Source: Heloderma charlesbogerti
Lineage: Eukaryota > Chordata > Lepidosauria > Squamata > Helodermatidae
Length of the DNA: 64,000 nucleotides
Direction: 5' to 3'
NCBI GenBank assembly: GCA_026122225.1
Contig: JANEZZ010000807.1
Location: 62,001-126,000, forward strand
Every line of letters begins with the position of its first letter. Positions within the stretch are counted from its first letter, which is position 1. Shown here one piece after another: positions 41,490-56,400 of the stretch. The translations under genes and the position numbers were made by a program. The notes beneath the pieces are model-generated. The model made no database searches, was not told where the DNA came from, and worked only from the letters and a program-made list of their open reading frames with translations.

Positions 41490-44400
41490 CTGTGGACCAG
41501 AAGGGGAAAGCTCAGGCAGGCATGAGCCCTCCTCTCTCAGAGCCCTGCCAGCAGGCTGGCGGGCCCTCTCAAAGCCACATCTGAGCAGTGGGGGGCTGGG
41601 GGCACCATCTGAATGCAGAGAGGGGGGCAGGAGCAGGTGCCCTGGTGAGGCCACGCCAGCCAGCCAGCCGAGGAGAGTGCAAGATGCCCCCCAGCCGTGT
41701 TGTGGGTATTTCATGCGCAAGGCTGCAAGAAAGGATGGGTGGCTCTCTAGGGCAACCGAAATTCACAAACCTTCCAAACTGCAGCGGAAAATTTTTCCCA
41801 ATTCGATGGAAGAGCTTCTCTCCATTATCCAGCTCAACATAAAAATATGGTGTTCCTGGCTGAACTATCTGAAAGACAATCAAAAGATCCATTTCTACAC
41901 AGACGCATCTCCTGGACTTCCCCACCACCCATCCCCAGAAGATCCGACTCAGTGAAGAGGAGCAGAACCCAGGAGCTGTGCTGCCTCTGTCTCTGCAACC
42001 CCGGGATGCTGCAAGGAGGGGGATGCTGGGTCACTGCTGGAACCTGCTCACACTGTGCCACCCCCACCCCTCCAAGACAGGGAAAGAGGAAAGGGACTGG
42101 GTGTATTTATTACATTTTCGTGCTGCCCAATAGCTGAAGTTCTCTGGGTGGATTCCCAAAGTTGTGGAGCAGGTGCAAGGCACAACTGACCCCCTTACCA
42201 GCTGGAATGCAACAAAGACACAAGGTCCACAGGAATGCTCAGCATCATGATTGTAACTTAAGGTTGGACAACAAAATCTGCAGGCCGAAAGATGCCAGGG
42301 TGTGGCTACTACCCCAACACCGGGGGGGGGGGCTGCGCAAACAACCCAGGAAAGCCTGCACGGAGCAAGGCTGCCCCGACCGATGCCCTGGCTGGGACAT
42401 CCACCTTGCCCACTGGTCAGAGGCTTCACCCGCCCCACATCCTTTCCCCAGTGGAGGACGCTGCAGGGTTGGCGAAGTGCAGCCGGCCAGGATGAGTGCA
42501 CAGCTGCTGCTCACTGGGGGGATCCCTCGCTACCTCCAATCACAGGCTGGAGGTAGCAAGGGGATTCCTCTCCCTGCCTCCTCCCACAGACCTGGGTAGC
42601 CTCCAGGCCAGGGGGCAGGGTTTGGGGAGGGGAGTGGACAGAGCCCGCAGAGGGAGCCCCAGCCTCCAGAGGCCACACAGGCGGGCTCCACCATCTCGAC
42701 GCTGCCAGCCACATGGCAGCAGGACCCAGGAAGAGCGGAGGATTGGACTAAGCCACGGAGAGCTTTGCAGGCCCAAATCCCCCTGCCCCCAGAGCAGCGT
42801 GCAGGACACGCGGCTCCAGACGCAGGTAGCCAGGAAATGGGTGGCAGCCTCCGCCCCAGGTGCAGCCCAGCAAGGGGTTTATCAGCTGTGCCATCTCCTC
42901 AGGACACGGAGGAGCAGCAGCCACTGCCACAGCCGTCGTGGAGGCCACCAGAGGCAGGTTCTCCCCGGCGCCCTCCATCCCTGGGGGAATTAAGGGATGC
43001 TCGGGTCCACGAACCTGCCTGCACAGCGATCAGTGTAACAGTCATTTGTACCCCAAACAGGGCAGCATCTGCCAGGCGGACAGGGCCCCCACTCCCTTGC
43101 AGGGCAGGGCTGGCAACCGCAGCAGCCCCCATGCCCCAGGCCAGGACAGCTGCGGCCAGCCACCGCCGCCTGCTTGTCCTTAAGCAGACTCCCTGCAGCG
43201 CCAGGGGGCGTGGTGGAAGCGGTGCCATCGGAAGGCCTCGGTGGCCTAGAGCCCCCCCCCCCCCCGTTGCAGGCATGGATTCAGACTCTGTTCAGAGCAG
43301 CACACACACACACACCCCTTAGCGTCCTGCCAGCTGCCGAATGCGCACGCCAAGGGCAAGGGGCACGAGGGTGAGCCCATGAGGCCAGATCCAGCCCCTG
43401 CCCACTCAGCACCCTTTCTGGCAACCCTGACACATGGGAATGAAGCCACCGCTTGCACCCTACTTGCTTGAGGGCCGAGTGCTCCGGGATCTCCAGCAAC
43501 TTGATGTGCTGCTCCTCCGCCTGGATGATAAAGGCCTCTTTGACGTCTTCAGTCGTGCAGCTGTCCTGGGGCACAGGAACCACCTAGAGGAGCCGCCCAT
43601 GGGCAGCATGCGGGAGACAGTCAGGGGACATCCAAGCAAGAGAGTGAAGCAAAAGACAGTGGGGAATGCCATCACAGGGGCGCCACGGAACGCCCCTCAG
43701 CAAAGCCTTTCATCATGAAGAAGGCCAGCGCCTCTCTTGCAGGCTTAAACTTATGACACTGTCCTGTGGGAGGTGAGCGGCCGAGGGCCCTCTCATCTCC
43801 AGGAGCCCTCAGTCCTCTCGTTTCCTTTACACTCTCTGTGGCAGCCGGATGCCGCCCAGGCACTGTCTCTGGCCAGCCAGGTGGGAACCACCACAGTTGC
43901 CCAGAACGTTGCTTGAAGCAGAGCCCTGCAGCCTGGGAACAGAACGCGCTGCTATGACCCATGCCCGGGAGGGAGGGCAGGAGGAGGAACATCCCCAGGT
44001 TCTAAGGCTGCCCGAGACCTCGGAGCCACAGCCGCTCTGTTCAGGGGGCAGAGATGATGCGCCCCGGCCCAGCCAGGGCCTCAGACCACCCTGCAGCACT
44101 ACCTCACCTGCAGCTGAAGGTGCTGGCTCCTGTAGTTCCTCTCATAGGCCACACACCTCTTCCCTTTGGTCCTGAAGAACTTCTTCAGCGCACACTTGTA
44201 CTGGTCGATTTCTTTCACCACCTCTGAAGCAAGCTCCACCATCGACTGGTGGTGCCCGATGGGCAAGATGAGGACATGGTCGGGGGACAAGCCGCCTTTG
44301 GCCAGGGCCAGGTAGCACTAGGACACCGCAGCAGGCAAATGGTCAGCAGGCTCAGCGCCACCCCCAGCCCATCTCCAGCAGTGAACACAGAGAACAATGG

Positions 44401-47400
44401 CAATCCTGCAGCAACAGAGCTGAAGCTTAACCCAGACCTGGGACGCTGCCTCCTCTCGACCCGGCCAACTCCCAGACTCTACCAGGCGGCCAGCAGGGCA
44501 AAGCAGAGCTGCGGCAGGCAGGCCTCTCTGGTAGACCCAGGGGGCCTGCCAGGGAACGGGTGGGCCTTTCGCCTCCTAGCTGCAACAAGGAGCAGCCAGG
44601 GTGCTGCCAAATACGAGCAGGGAGTGCCAAGGAAGAGCGGACACCGTCTGCATCTAGCAATCAAAAGGAAGCGCTAGAGGCACGAAGGGAGCGCATCGCC
44701 GCTTTGAATCCCAGTATTGGGGAAAAGGCGGGATAGAAATAAATATAATAAATAAATAAATCATGCTCGGACCCGGAGCACCCGGTGGTGTCCCATCCAG
44801 ACTGCCAACCAAGGCCATGCCAGCTGAGCGCCAGCAATGCTCCAGCAGTGGCAGGCAACCTGGCGCCCTCCGGCTGTTTGGGACAACTCCCTTCAGCACC
44901 ATCCAGCAAGGCCGATGACCGGGGATTATGAGAGTTGTAGTCCAAAACAGCTGGATGGCACTGGGTGCTTCAGTACCTTGCATTCCTCGGCCTTCCCTGG
45001 GCCCAAGTCCTGGCCCTTTTGAGACCCGAGGGATGGCCTGAACGTCCTGGGCCAGCTGCACAAAGCCATTCTGGGTCACAAGCACCACCATCTTCTCTTC
45101 AGGAAGAGCGGCAGAAAGAGAGACTCACATGCGTGCCAATGCTGACCACCAGATGCTTCTCAACCTCTGGGCTCGCCAGGCAAAACCAGCACGCGGCCGT
45201 TGGCAGGGCTTGGTGGGGGGGAACAAACACGCGTCACAGGCAGAACATGACGGTGCTGCGGTGCTCTTCTGGGCCGCCACCACAGGAGAGGAGGTGACAG
45301 GCCCTGGAGGGCTCAAGGAGACCAAACCACCCGCCTCCACCCCTCCCTGCACCATCACCGGTAAATGCTGCCCTGTGCCTTCGGCTGGATGGCGCGCTGC
45401 CCAAGTGCCTGCCTCGATCTGTGGGGGCTGCGAACACTGCTGAGGGGGAACCCTCTGCCAACTTGGGGGGCGGGGTGGGCAGCAGCTGCGCTTCCTTAAT
45501 GCTCTGTGAGTTATTCAACTCTGCCCGCAGCCCAGGAAAGTCGTTACTCCCCCCTGAACAGCTGTGGAAACAGATCTGGTTCCTAACCCAAATTCGGACA
45601 TCAACCCCCCAACCCCAAATTCGGTTCAGGGGCTGTCAACCTGCAGCCAGGATCCTCAGCTTGGTACATGAAAGAGAAGTGGGTCTGGTACTCACGGGGC
45701 TTGCCAGGGGCCCGCTTGGGCTGCTGTCTCTCACGCCCCCCTTCCACAGGCCGCTTCCGCCCTTTCGGCTTGCTGCTTAGGTCAAAGAAAAATTGGCATG
45801 GGGGCTCCTCCTGGGGAGGCAAATGCAAGGACTGCTTAGAGGCCCCTCTCCTGACTGCAGAGGAAACATTTCAGTTGGAGATACTAGCGAAATATCCCCC
45901 TGAACGCCACAAGGGACCCCTTTCCCAAGCGGCTGGAAGGTGCCACTCAGGAGTCCCGGAACAGAGAACACAGCGAATACGCGCAGGGCAAGAGGGAGAG
46001 GGGCTGGCTTTGTGGGGTCCTGGCTTTGCTCTCAAGAGGAAAAGCAAGTTCTGGGGCAGACGCCTCCCTCTGCTGGAGCACCCCACCTTTCCCCTGTTCC
46101 TTGCGTCCCCAGCTCTCTCCGTCCCTGCCATTTGCCTTGGCCTCGTCAGGGTTTAAGGAGAGGGCCTCAGTTTTAGGCTGTCCATTCCAAACTCTATTTT
46201 TGCAGCCCGGCTGTTTTGGCTCCAGCGTCCCGGATGGTGCTGGGCCTGTATTCCCCATCATCGCCTCAGAGCCTTTGCCAGTATCTGAAGAAAGGACCAT
46301 GTGCGCACTGTGGTTTTGCAAGTGCCCCGTTCTGAACTTGCAACCAAAAGCTGGGAGACCACAGAGCAGCGTGTGCTCATGGGGGTCTCCATTTCCAAGG
46401 CCCTTTGGGTTCCCCTGACTCTGTGACAAGGTAAACAGAAATGCGTTGACTCCATTCCCTTCTTCCTGACCTGGAATTCCTTGGGATCTATCTATTCTGC
46501 CTCTCATGGGGCCCATCCTAGATCGCCAACTCCCTCCCCTCTGTTGTTCTCGATCGCTGTTAGGACTAGTCTACCAGCCCATGTGCCAGGGCTTGGCATG
46601 CCGACTAAGCATTTTTTCCTCTTCTGTCAGGCTTTTGCGGTAACACAAAGCTTGCAACAGTTGTTCCTGAGCGACTTTTGCTCCACTTCCTTAGAGCACG
46701 GTGCACTGCCGCTTGAGTGATGTGCCAGACCTCTTCAAAGGATCCCTTGGTTTCCATGTTCATCGTAACGCACGTGTGCGAGGACACATGGTAACAGGAC
46801 CTTTGACAGAAGGTACCAAAAACATTGAGCTTCCATGGCTAGATCTGGAGCAGAGGAGGCCAGATCAGAGGCCAGGGAGAACGTCAGGGCTGTGGCCACT
46901 GGGCACAGGCATCAACCATTCCACGCACCTGCTCGCCAGGGGCGAAGCCCACAGCAGTTCAGATCAGGAAAGCGTTTCTGCTGTGTGGCAACAGCCCTTC
47001 CTCTCCCTCCAGCATCGCCATGGAGGCTGGCTTGGAAGAGAAGTGGGGATTTTCCATCGAACTGAGATTTGTTTCAAGCAAGAAGATGAGCAGCAGGCAT
47101 TTCTCCCACTGTTTCTTGCCTTATGCACGCCTCCGTGGACACTGGCAAGAGTCCATTACTTTCACAAGCCTGGGTGCTCGCTGGGCGGCTTGGGAGACAG
47201 GAATAAGGACGTAAGGAGGGCATGCTGGATCAGACTGATGGCCTCTCCATTCTGTTCCCCATAGCGGCCAACCAGTAAACCCACAAGCACGACACGAGCA
47301 CAAGAGCACCCTCCCGGTCGTGTTCCCCCCGCCAATACTGCCTCTGACCCTGGTGGTAATGCATAGCTATCGTGACAAAGAGCCATATCCCCCATGAATG

Positions 47401-50400
47401 CGTCTAACCCCCTTTTACAGCTGTCCAAGCCAGTGGCCATCCCTGCGTCTTGTGGTTCTGAGCTGCATAGATTGACTGCATGCACGCTGTGTGACGAAGC
47501 CCTTCCTGTTATCTGCCGTGAATCTCTGAGTCTCTTCACTCCTGCTGTGGAACTTTGCGGAGGGCCTGTAGCTCAGTGGCAGAGCCCTGCTCTGGGCGCA
47601 GAAGGTCCCAGGTTCAATCCCCAGCATGTCCAGGTGGGGCTGGGAAGTCTGCTGCCTGAACCCTGGAGAGCCACTGCTGCCAGTCAGTGTCGCCGATACT
47701 GGGCTAGACGGACCAAGGCAGCTCTGACTCAGTACAAGGCAGCTTCCTAGAATCATAGAATAGTAGGGCTGGAAGGGGCCTGCAAGGCCATCGAGTCCAA
47801 CCCCCTGCTCAGTGCAGGAATCCAAGTCAGAGCATCCCTGACAGATGGCTGTCCAGCCTCGTCTTGAACGCCTCCAGTGTGGGAGAGCCCACCACCTCCC
47901 CAGGTAATTGGTTCCATTGTCGTATTGCTCTAACAGTCAGGAAGTTTTTCCTGATGTTCAGCCGGAATCTAGCCTCCTGTCACTTGAGCCCATTATTCCG
48001 TGTCCTGCACTCTGGGATGATCAAGAAGAGATCCTGGCCTTCCTCTCTGTGACAACCTTTCAAGTACTTGAAGAGTGCTATCATATCTCCCCTCAGTCTT
48101 CTCATCTCAAGGCTAAACATGCCCAGCTCTTTCAGTCTCTCTTCATAGGGCTTTGTTTCCAGTCCCCTGATCATCTTTGTTGCCCTCCTCTGAACCCTCT
48201 CCAGTTTGTCTGCATCCTTCTTAAAGTGTGGTGCCCAGAACTGGACACAGTACTCCAGATGAGGCCTAACCAGTGCGGAGTAGAGGGGAACTAGTACTTC
48301 CAGGGATTTGGCAGCGAGGCTTCTATGAACGCAGCTCAAAATAGCATTTGCCTTTTTTGCAGCCACATCACATTGTTGGCTCATATTCAGCTTGTGATCG
48401 ACAACAATTCCAAGATCCTTCTCGCTTGTAGTGTGGTTGAGCCAGGTATCCCCCATCTTGTAACTGTGCATTTGGTTTCTTTTTCCTACGTGCAGAACTT
48501 GGCATTTATCCCTCTTCAATGTCATTCTGTTGTTTTCTGCCCAGCGCTTCAGTCTATCCAGATCACGTTGAATTTTGTTTCTGTCTTCCAAAGTATTAGC
48601 TATCCCTCCCAATGTTGTGTCATCTGCAAATTTGATCAGCATTCCCTGCACCTCCTCCTCCAAGTCATTAATACAAATGTTGAAGAGCACTGGGCCCAGG
48701 ACTGAGCCCTGCGGTACCCCACTCGTTACCTCTCCCCAGTTTGAGAACGTCCCATTAAGAAGCACTCTTTGAGTCCGATTCTGTGGCCAACTGTGGCTCC
48801 ACCGGATCGTTGTTTCATCTAGCCCACTTTGAGCTAGTTTGCTCATCAGGAGATCATGGGGCACTTTGTCGAAAGCTTTGCTGAAGTCGAGGTATATGAT
48901 GTCTACAGCATTCCCACGGTCTACAAGGGAGGTGACTTGATCAACAAATGAGATCAAATTTGTCTGGCAGGACTTGTTTTTGACAAATCCATGTTGGCTT
49001 CGAGTAATCACGGCATTGTTGTCAAGGTGCTGACAACACCTTGGAATTGAGCACCTCTGCCTTTTCTTTGTCATCTGTTATCGTTTTGCCATCCTTATTT
49101 AATAGCTAAACCACCATTTCTTTCCTCTCCCTTTTACTATGCACATAGCTGAAGAAAGCCTTTTTGTTGCTTTTAGCATCCCTTGCTAACCTCAGCTCAT
49201 TCTCAGCTTTAGCCTTCCTGACATCATCCCTGCAATTCTGTGCCACCTGCCTGTACTCTTCCTTTGTTACTTGGCCTTCTTTCCACTTCCTATATGTGTC
49301 CTTTTTGTTTTCAGGTCATCCCTAAGCTTTTTGTGAAGCCACATTGGCTTCTTCTGATGTCTTCCACCTTTACTTCTTGTTGGAATGGTTTGTGACTGTG
49401 CCTTGAGAATTTCCTTTTTTAAAAGCTCCCACCCATCTTGGACTCCTTTTCTTGCTAGCATTGCTTGCCATGGGACCTTACTGATCATTGTTCTGAGTTT
49501 ATTAAAATCAGCTTTCCTAAAATCCAGGGTACGCGTTTGACTACACTCAGCTTTTGCTTCCCTTAGAACCAAGAACTCAAGTGCAACATGGTCGCTTTCC
49601 CCCAGAGTTCCTGTAACGGCTACTTTATCCACTAAGTCATCTCTGTTGGTTAGGATCAAGTCAAGGATAGCCGATCCTCTAGTTCCTTCCTCTACTTACT
49701 GTAGGAGGAAGTTATCCACCACACAAGACAGGAATTTCCTGGAGGGGCCATGTTTTGCAGAATTTGTCTCCCAACAAATATTGGGGAAATTGAAGTCCCC
49801 CATTACTACTACATCATGCTTCCTTAAAACACTGGCTATTTGCTTGTCAAAAGTTTGTTCCTCGTCTTCTCCTTTGTTGGGTGGCCGGTAGTAGACTCCG
49901 ACCACCAGGTTCCTTTTATTCTTTGCTCCATTTATTTTGATCCAGATGCTCTCGATGGGGATGCCAGGCTCCTCCTCCTGTATTTCTGTGCAGAGATATG
50001 CATTTTTCACATACAGTGCAACCCCACCTCCCTTTCTGTTCCTCCTGTTCTTTTTGAACAAGTAATATCCTTCAGTTGCTGTATTCCATTCATGGGGGTC
50101 ATCCCGCCAAGTTCCTGTGTAACCCCATGAGCTGCTCCAGAGTGCCTCATGAGAAATTCAGCATATTCTAAGAGTTTATAGACCCACCAATTATGCAGAG
50201 AGAGCACACTCCCAGTACCTTTGTGTCTCCCAGCAGGGGAGCACAACTCTCGCCACCCCAGGGCCTGCGGTAGGGGTTCTCAGTGACATCTTGAGGCTGT
50301 TTGACCAGCTCTGCAGCATCCATGGAACTCATTGGAAGGATGCTGAAGGCGTAGAGATACTGGAGGAAACAAGCCACAGCAGAAAGGAGGAGAGTTTCAG

Positions 50401-53400
50401 TTAAAAGGACTGTGGGGGCCGCCACCTCCATTTTAAGCACTTCCTTAAACTAGAAGTAGTAAGGCAGCTTTCACCCTCCAGGTGGGAGAACACTTGCACT
50501 GCGCCCTTCTCAGGCCACCCTCGAAGCCCTGAGGGTGTCACTAAATGGGGAAGGGAAGGGCTAGCACAGGGGTGGCGGAGCTGGGGGAAAGCAGCTCACT
50601 AAGGAAGCACCAACAGAAGCAGCTTGGAATTACTGACAGAGGGAGATGGAGGGCCGGGAGACCGAGGAGAGATGGGTGGAACACTGCCGGGCTAGAGGCA
50701 GGAGGACAGAATGTCAAAATACCAGTTCCAGCCTTAGCAAAGTCACGAATGCTGTCACACCAAGAGGCCTGGCAAAGGAGGGGGAACAACCCAGCCAGCA
50801 CCAGTGAGCGCTTAGAGAAGGGGGCTTCCTCCAGTGCAAAATAGCAAATGTAAGGCAAACAAAGGACATTCTTTAAAATGAAGACAGTTATTATTTTTAC
50901 AATTCTAATCAAATATGAAGCCTGCATTTAGGAGGGGACATTAAGAGCAGCCTGCAGCCATGCGCTCCTCCGTTCCATGCAGACTTGGAAGAGGAGGAGG
51001 AGGGCCGGCCTCTCCTTACCTTCCTCTTGTCTGCATTGCCAGCATTGGCCAGGGCAATGAACCTGCTGACGTGCTGCGCAGTCTCCTGGAGAACGGCGTG
51101 GTTCCTGCAGGAGACAAGGGGGAAGACGCACTTGGCGAGGCCTGCAGAAAGCCTGGAAGCACCACACGCAATCCAGTGCAAAATCTGGGCAGAGCCTGGC
51201 ATCCTCAAGCGAGGCTCTGCCAGTCACATCTTCAAACCCCGCAAGAAAGGAGGTTCAACAACCTGCTCTGCTTCTCAGAACCACTTTCAGTTTATGGAAG
51301 CGGGACACAGGATGGGATGCAGGTGACACTCAATAGACAGCAGCAGGTGGATGCAGTTCCTGCCCTGTGGTCAGTGCTGCCCCAAACTATCACAACGGCA
51401 AACCCATCCCTTGCCCTCTTGGGGAAACAACTCTTGTACAGATGACAAAAATGTGGGCTGGCCTAATGAACAGGCGGTCATCTTTACTGAGGTTTTCAAA
51501 ACAGCAGAAAATGCCCATCTTTGGTAGGCATTCAGATGAAAAGCCTTTAAGAACATCAGAAGGGCCCTGCTGGATCAGACCAAGGGTCCGTCTAGTCCAG
51601 CATTCTGTTCACACAGTAGCCAACCAGCTGCCAACCAGGAACCCACGAACAGGACAGGAGCGCAACAGCACCCTCCCACCCATGTTCCCCAGCAACTGGT
51701 TGATTGCCTCTGGTAGTGGAAGTAGCACATAGCCATCAGGACTAGTAGACATTGATAGCCTTTTTCCTCCAGGAATTTGTCCAACACCCTCTTAAAGCCA
51801 TCCAAATTGGTGGCCATCACTACATCCTGTGGTAGCGAAGTCCATAGTTTAATTATGCGCTGTGTGAAGAAGTCCTTCCTTTCATCTGTCCCTCCAATCA
51901 GCTTCATAGGATGACTCCGGGTTCTAATATTATGAGAGAGGGGAAAAACATCTCCCTGTCCACTTTCTCCACGCCATGCATAATTTTGTAGACCTCTATC
52001 ATGTCTCCCCTTGCCCTCCTTTTTTCCAAGCTAAACAATCCCAGCTGCTGTAACCTTCTCTCGTAGGGGAGATGCTCCAGCCCCTTGATCATTGTAGTTG
52101 CCCTTTTCTGCACTTTTTCCAGCTCTACAGTATCTTTTTTTAGGTGTGGTGACCAGAAGTGGACACAGTATTCCAAGTGAGGCTGCACCATAGATTTGTA
52201 TAGGGGCAGTATGATATTGGCAGTTTTATTCTCAATTCGTTTTCTAACTATGCCTAACAAGGAATTTGCCTTTTTTTTTTTTTTTACAGTGCCCACACAC
52301 TGGGTTGACATCTTCATTGAGCTGTCCACCACAACCCCAAAATCTCTTTCCTGGGCGGTCACTGCCAGCTCAGGTCCCATCAGGTTATACTTAAAGTTGG
52401 GATGTTTTGCCCCAACGTGCATCACTTGAAACTTGCTTACACTGAACTGCATTTGTCATTTAGATGCCGATTCTCCCAGTTTGGAGAGATCCTTTTGGAG
52501 CTCCTCACAACCCCTTTGTTTTAGCCACCATAAATAATTTGGTGTCATTGGCAAACTTGTCCACTTCAATGCTCACTCCTAATTCCAGATCATTTATGAA
52601 CAGGATGAAAAGCACTGGTCCTAATACAAGATCCCTGTGGGACCACGCTATTTACTTCTCTCCACTGGGAGAATTCACCATTTATTCCTACTCTCTGCTT
52701 ACTGTTCTTTAACCAGTGACTGATCCATCAGAGGACCTGTCCTCATATTCCATGACTGCTAAGTTTGCTCAGAAGTCTTTGGAGAGGGACTTGGTCAAAA
52801 GCCTTTTGGAAGTCCAAGTAAACAATGTCTACTGGATCACCCCTGTCCACATGTTTATTCACACTCTCAAAGAACTCTAAAAGGTTAGTGAGACAGGACT
52901 TACCTTTGCTGAAGCTGTGTTCTTTTTCAGCAGGGCTTGTCCTTCTGTATGCTTACTAATTTCATCTTTAATAATGCCTTCAACCAATTTACCCGGAACA
53001 GGTGTTAAGCTAACCGGCCTGTAATTTCCCAGATTGCCCCTGGAACCCTTTTTTGAAAATTGGTGTTACATTGCCCATCTTCCAGTCCTCTGGTACAGAG
53101 ACTGATCTTAGGGACATGTTGCATATTTTGGCTAGAAGATCAGCAATTTCATATTTGAGTTCTTTAAGAACTGTACGATGGATACCATCTGGGCCCGGTG
53201 ATTTATTTGCTTTCAATTTATTGATAACATTGAGAACTTCATCTTTTGTCACCACTATTTGCCTCAGTTGCTCAGACTCCCTTCCTGAAAACATCAGTTC
53301 AGGCACAGTTATCTGTCCTATATCTTCTGCAGTGAGGAAGGATGAAAAGAATTCTTTGAACTCCTCTGCAGTATTCCTTTATCACCATTATCATCCAATG

Positions 53401-56400
53401 GTCCACCTGGTTTTCTGCTTCTGATATAGAATCATAGAATAGTAGGGTTGGAAGGGGCCTACAAGGCCATCGAGTCCAACCCCCTGCTCAATGTGGGAAT
53501 CCAAGTCACAGCATCCCTGACAGATGGCTGTCCAGCCTCGTCTTGAACGCCTCCAGTGTGGGAGAGCTCACCACCTCCCTAGGTAATGGGTTCCATTGTC
53601 GTATTGCTCTAACAGTTAGGAAGTTTTTCAAAGTTAACAGTTAGGCTTCCTGTCACTTGAGCCCATTGTCCCATGTCCTGCACTCTGGGATGATCGAGAA
53701 GAGATCCTGGCCTTCCTCTCTGGGACAGCCTTTCAAGTACTTGAAGAGCGCTATCCTATCTCCCCTCAGTCTTCTCTTCTCAAGGCTAAACATGCCTAGT
53801 TCTTTCAGTCTCTCTTCAGAGAGCTTTGTTTCCAGTCCCCTGATCATCTTTGTTGCCCTCTCTGACCCCTCTCCAGTTTGTCTGCATCCTTCTTAAAATG
53901 TGGTGTCCAGAACTGGACGCAGTACTCCAGATGAGGCCTAACCAGTGCTGAGTAGAGGGGAACTAGTACTTCCCGGGATTTGGAAGCGATGCTTCTATGA
54001 ATGCAGCCCAAAATAGCACTGGCCTTTTTTGCAGCCATATCACATGGTTGGCTCATATTCAGCTTGTGATCTACAACAATTCCAAGATGCTTCTCGCTTG
54101 TAGTGTTGTTGAGCCACGTATCCCCCATCTTGTAACTGTGCATCTGGTTTATTTTTCCTAGGTATATTTAAAGAATTCTTTATTGTTGGCCTTGATGTTA
54201 GCGATATGCTCTTCAAAATGCTTTTTTTGCATCTCTTACTGTTTTTTGTTTTCCTCACTTGGGCAAGACTTCCAGTTTCTGAAGGAAGCTCTCATTTCTC
54301 TAATAGCTCCCTTAACACTGCTCATTAACCATGCCGCTGACCTCTTGGACTTGGTGCTACCTTTCCTAACCTGTGGTATACATTTCAGCTGGGCTTCTAT
54401 TATTGTGGTTTTGAGTAATCTCCAAGTATTCTGAAGGGATTTAATCCTCTTGACTCCCCCTTTTAACTTCCTTTTCACCAGTTCTCTCATTTCAGAGAAG
54501 TTTCCTCTTTTGAAGACAAATGTGACGGTGTTGGACTTCCTGGGCAATTCTCCACTTAAATATATATTAAATCTGATAGCACTGTAAGCACTGTTTCCAA
54601 GTGGTTCAACAACATTTACTTCTCGTACTAGGTCCTGGGTGACAACACGTAGGATTAAATCCAAGGTCGCCTCCCCTCTGGTTGATTCCGTGACCAACTG
54701 TTCTAGGGCACAATCGTTTAGGGCACAGAAATGTAACCTCTTTGTCATGGCTGGAAGACGCATTTATCCAATCAATGTGGGTGCAATTGAAGTCTCCCAT
54801 TATTACACTTCCTTGTTTGGAGGCCTCCCTGATTTCATCTTCCATCTCGAGGTCACTCTGAGCATTCTGGTCTGGAGGATGATAGCATGTTCCTAGCACT
54901 AAATTATGGTATTGTCACCCATGGTGCTTCTGTGGAAGAGCCTACCCTTTTACATGTTCTAGTCTGCTCAACGCTATGCCCTCTTTGATGTACAGGGCAA
55001 CACCTCCCCCAGTACACCCTTCCCTGTCCTTCATATAGAGTTTATATCCAGAGATGACTGTATCCCACTGGTTCTCTCCGCTCCACCAGGTTTTTGTAAC
55101 GCCCACTGTAACCAGGTTTTCCTTTAAAACCAACCACTCCAATTATCCCATTTTGGCTCAGAGGCTTCTAGCATTTGCATAAAAACACCTATACATGGTA
55201 TCCCTCCCCAGATGCCTCTGGCACGTGCATCTTTTGCTGTGCGACACTGGCCCCTTTGATTGGCTACCATGTTCTACTGTGTATTCCTAGCCTATTTCCT
55301 CCCCTTCTACGTTTGGGCAATCAAAAACATTTTCATCTTCATCGCCTTGGGATGATTTAACCCGAACCAGATGCTTCCCAGCTCCTCTTGGTTTTCCCCC
55401 AGGGTTAAGTTTTAAAGCTGCTCTGCCACCTTTTTGTGTTTAGTGCCAGCAGTATGGTTCCATTTTGGTTCAAGTGGAGCCCATCCCTCTTGTACAGGCC
55501 CAGCTTGTCCCAAAACGTTCCCCAGTGCCTAACAGATCTGAACCCCTCCTCCCTCCCTGCACCTCTGTCTCATCCACGTACTGAGACTCCTCAACTTCGC
55601 CTGTCTTGCTGGTCTTGTGCGTGGAACAGGTAGCATTTCAGACTCTCTGAGCGTCTCCAGATCAGCAACTTGGAATTGTTCCAGTTCCAATTGATCTTGG
55701 AATTGTTGTAGATCACAAGCTGAATATGAACCAACCATGTGATGTGGCTGCAAAAAAGGCAAATGTTTTTTTGGGCTGCATTAATAGAAATGTAGCTTCC
55801 AAAACACGTATAATACTAGTTCCCCTCTACTCAGCACTGGTTAGGCCTCATCTTGAGCACTGTGTCCAGTTCTGGGCACCACATTTTAAGAAGGATGCAG
55901 ACAAGCTGGAGAGGGTTCAGAGAAGGGCAACGAAGATGATCGGGGACTGGACACAAAGCCCTATGAGAGACTGAAAAAACTGGGCATGTTTAGCCTTGAG
56001 AGAAGACTGAGGGGAGATACGATAGCGTTCTTCAAGTACTTGGAAGGTCGTCATAGAGAGGAAGGAGCCTGGGGAAGGAGGACCAGCCAGCAGCTGCACC
56101 GGGTGATCCTGAGCCTGAGCCTGCTTCTGCCCCCGCCCACAGGTACTTAAGGCGGGGCTGCCAGAGGCTGCTCGGGAAGGAGCCTGGGGAAGGAGGACCA
56201 GCCAGCAGCTGCACCGGGTGATCCTGATCCTGAGCCTGCTTCTGCCCCCGCCCACAGGTACTTAAGGCGGGGCTGCCAGAGGCTGCTCGGGAAGGAGCCT
56301 GGGGAAGGAGGACCAGCCAGCAGCTGCACCGGGTGATCCTGAGCCTGAGCCTGCTTCTGCCCCCGCCCACAGGTACTTAAGGCGGGGCTGCCAGAGGCTG

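Noticed and set aside
40619..41584. 321-codon plus-strand open frame
   Set aside because: It lies antisense over the CWF19L1 last exon and 3' UTR, and shows no domain.
47563..47640. tRNA gene
   Set aside because: A and B boxes are present but the acceptor stem does not pair and a SINE body follows.
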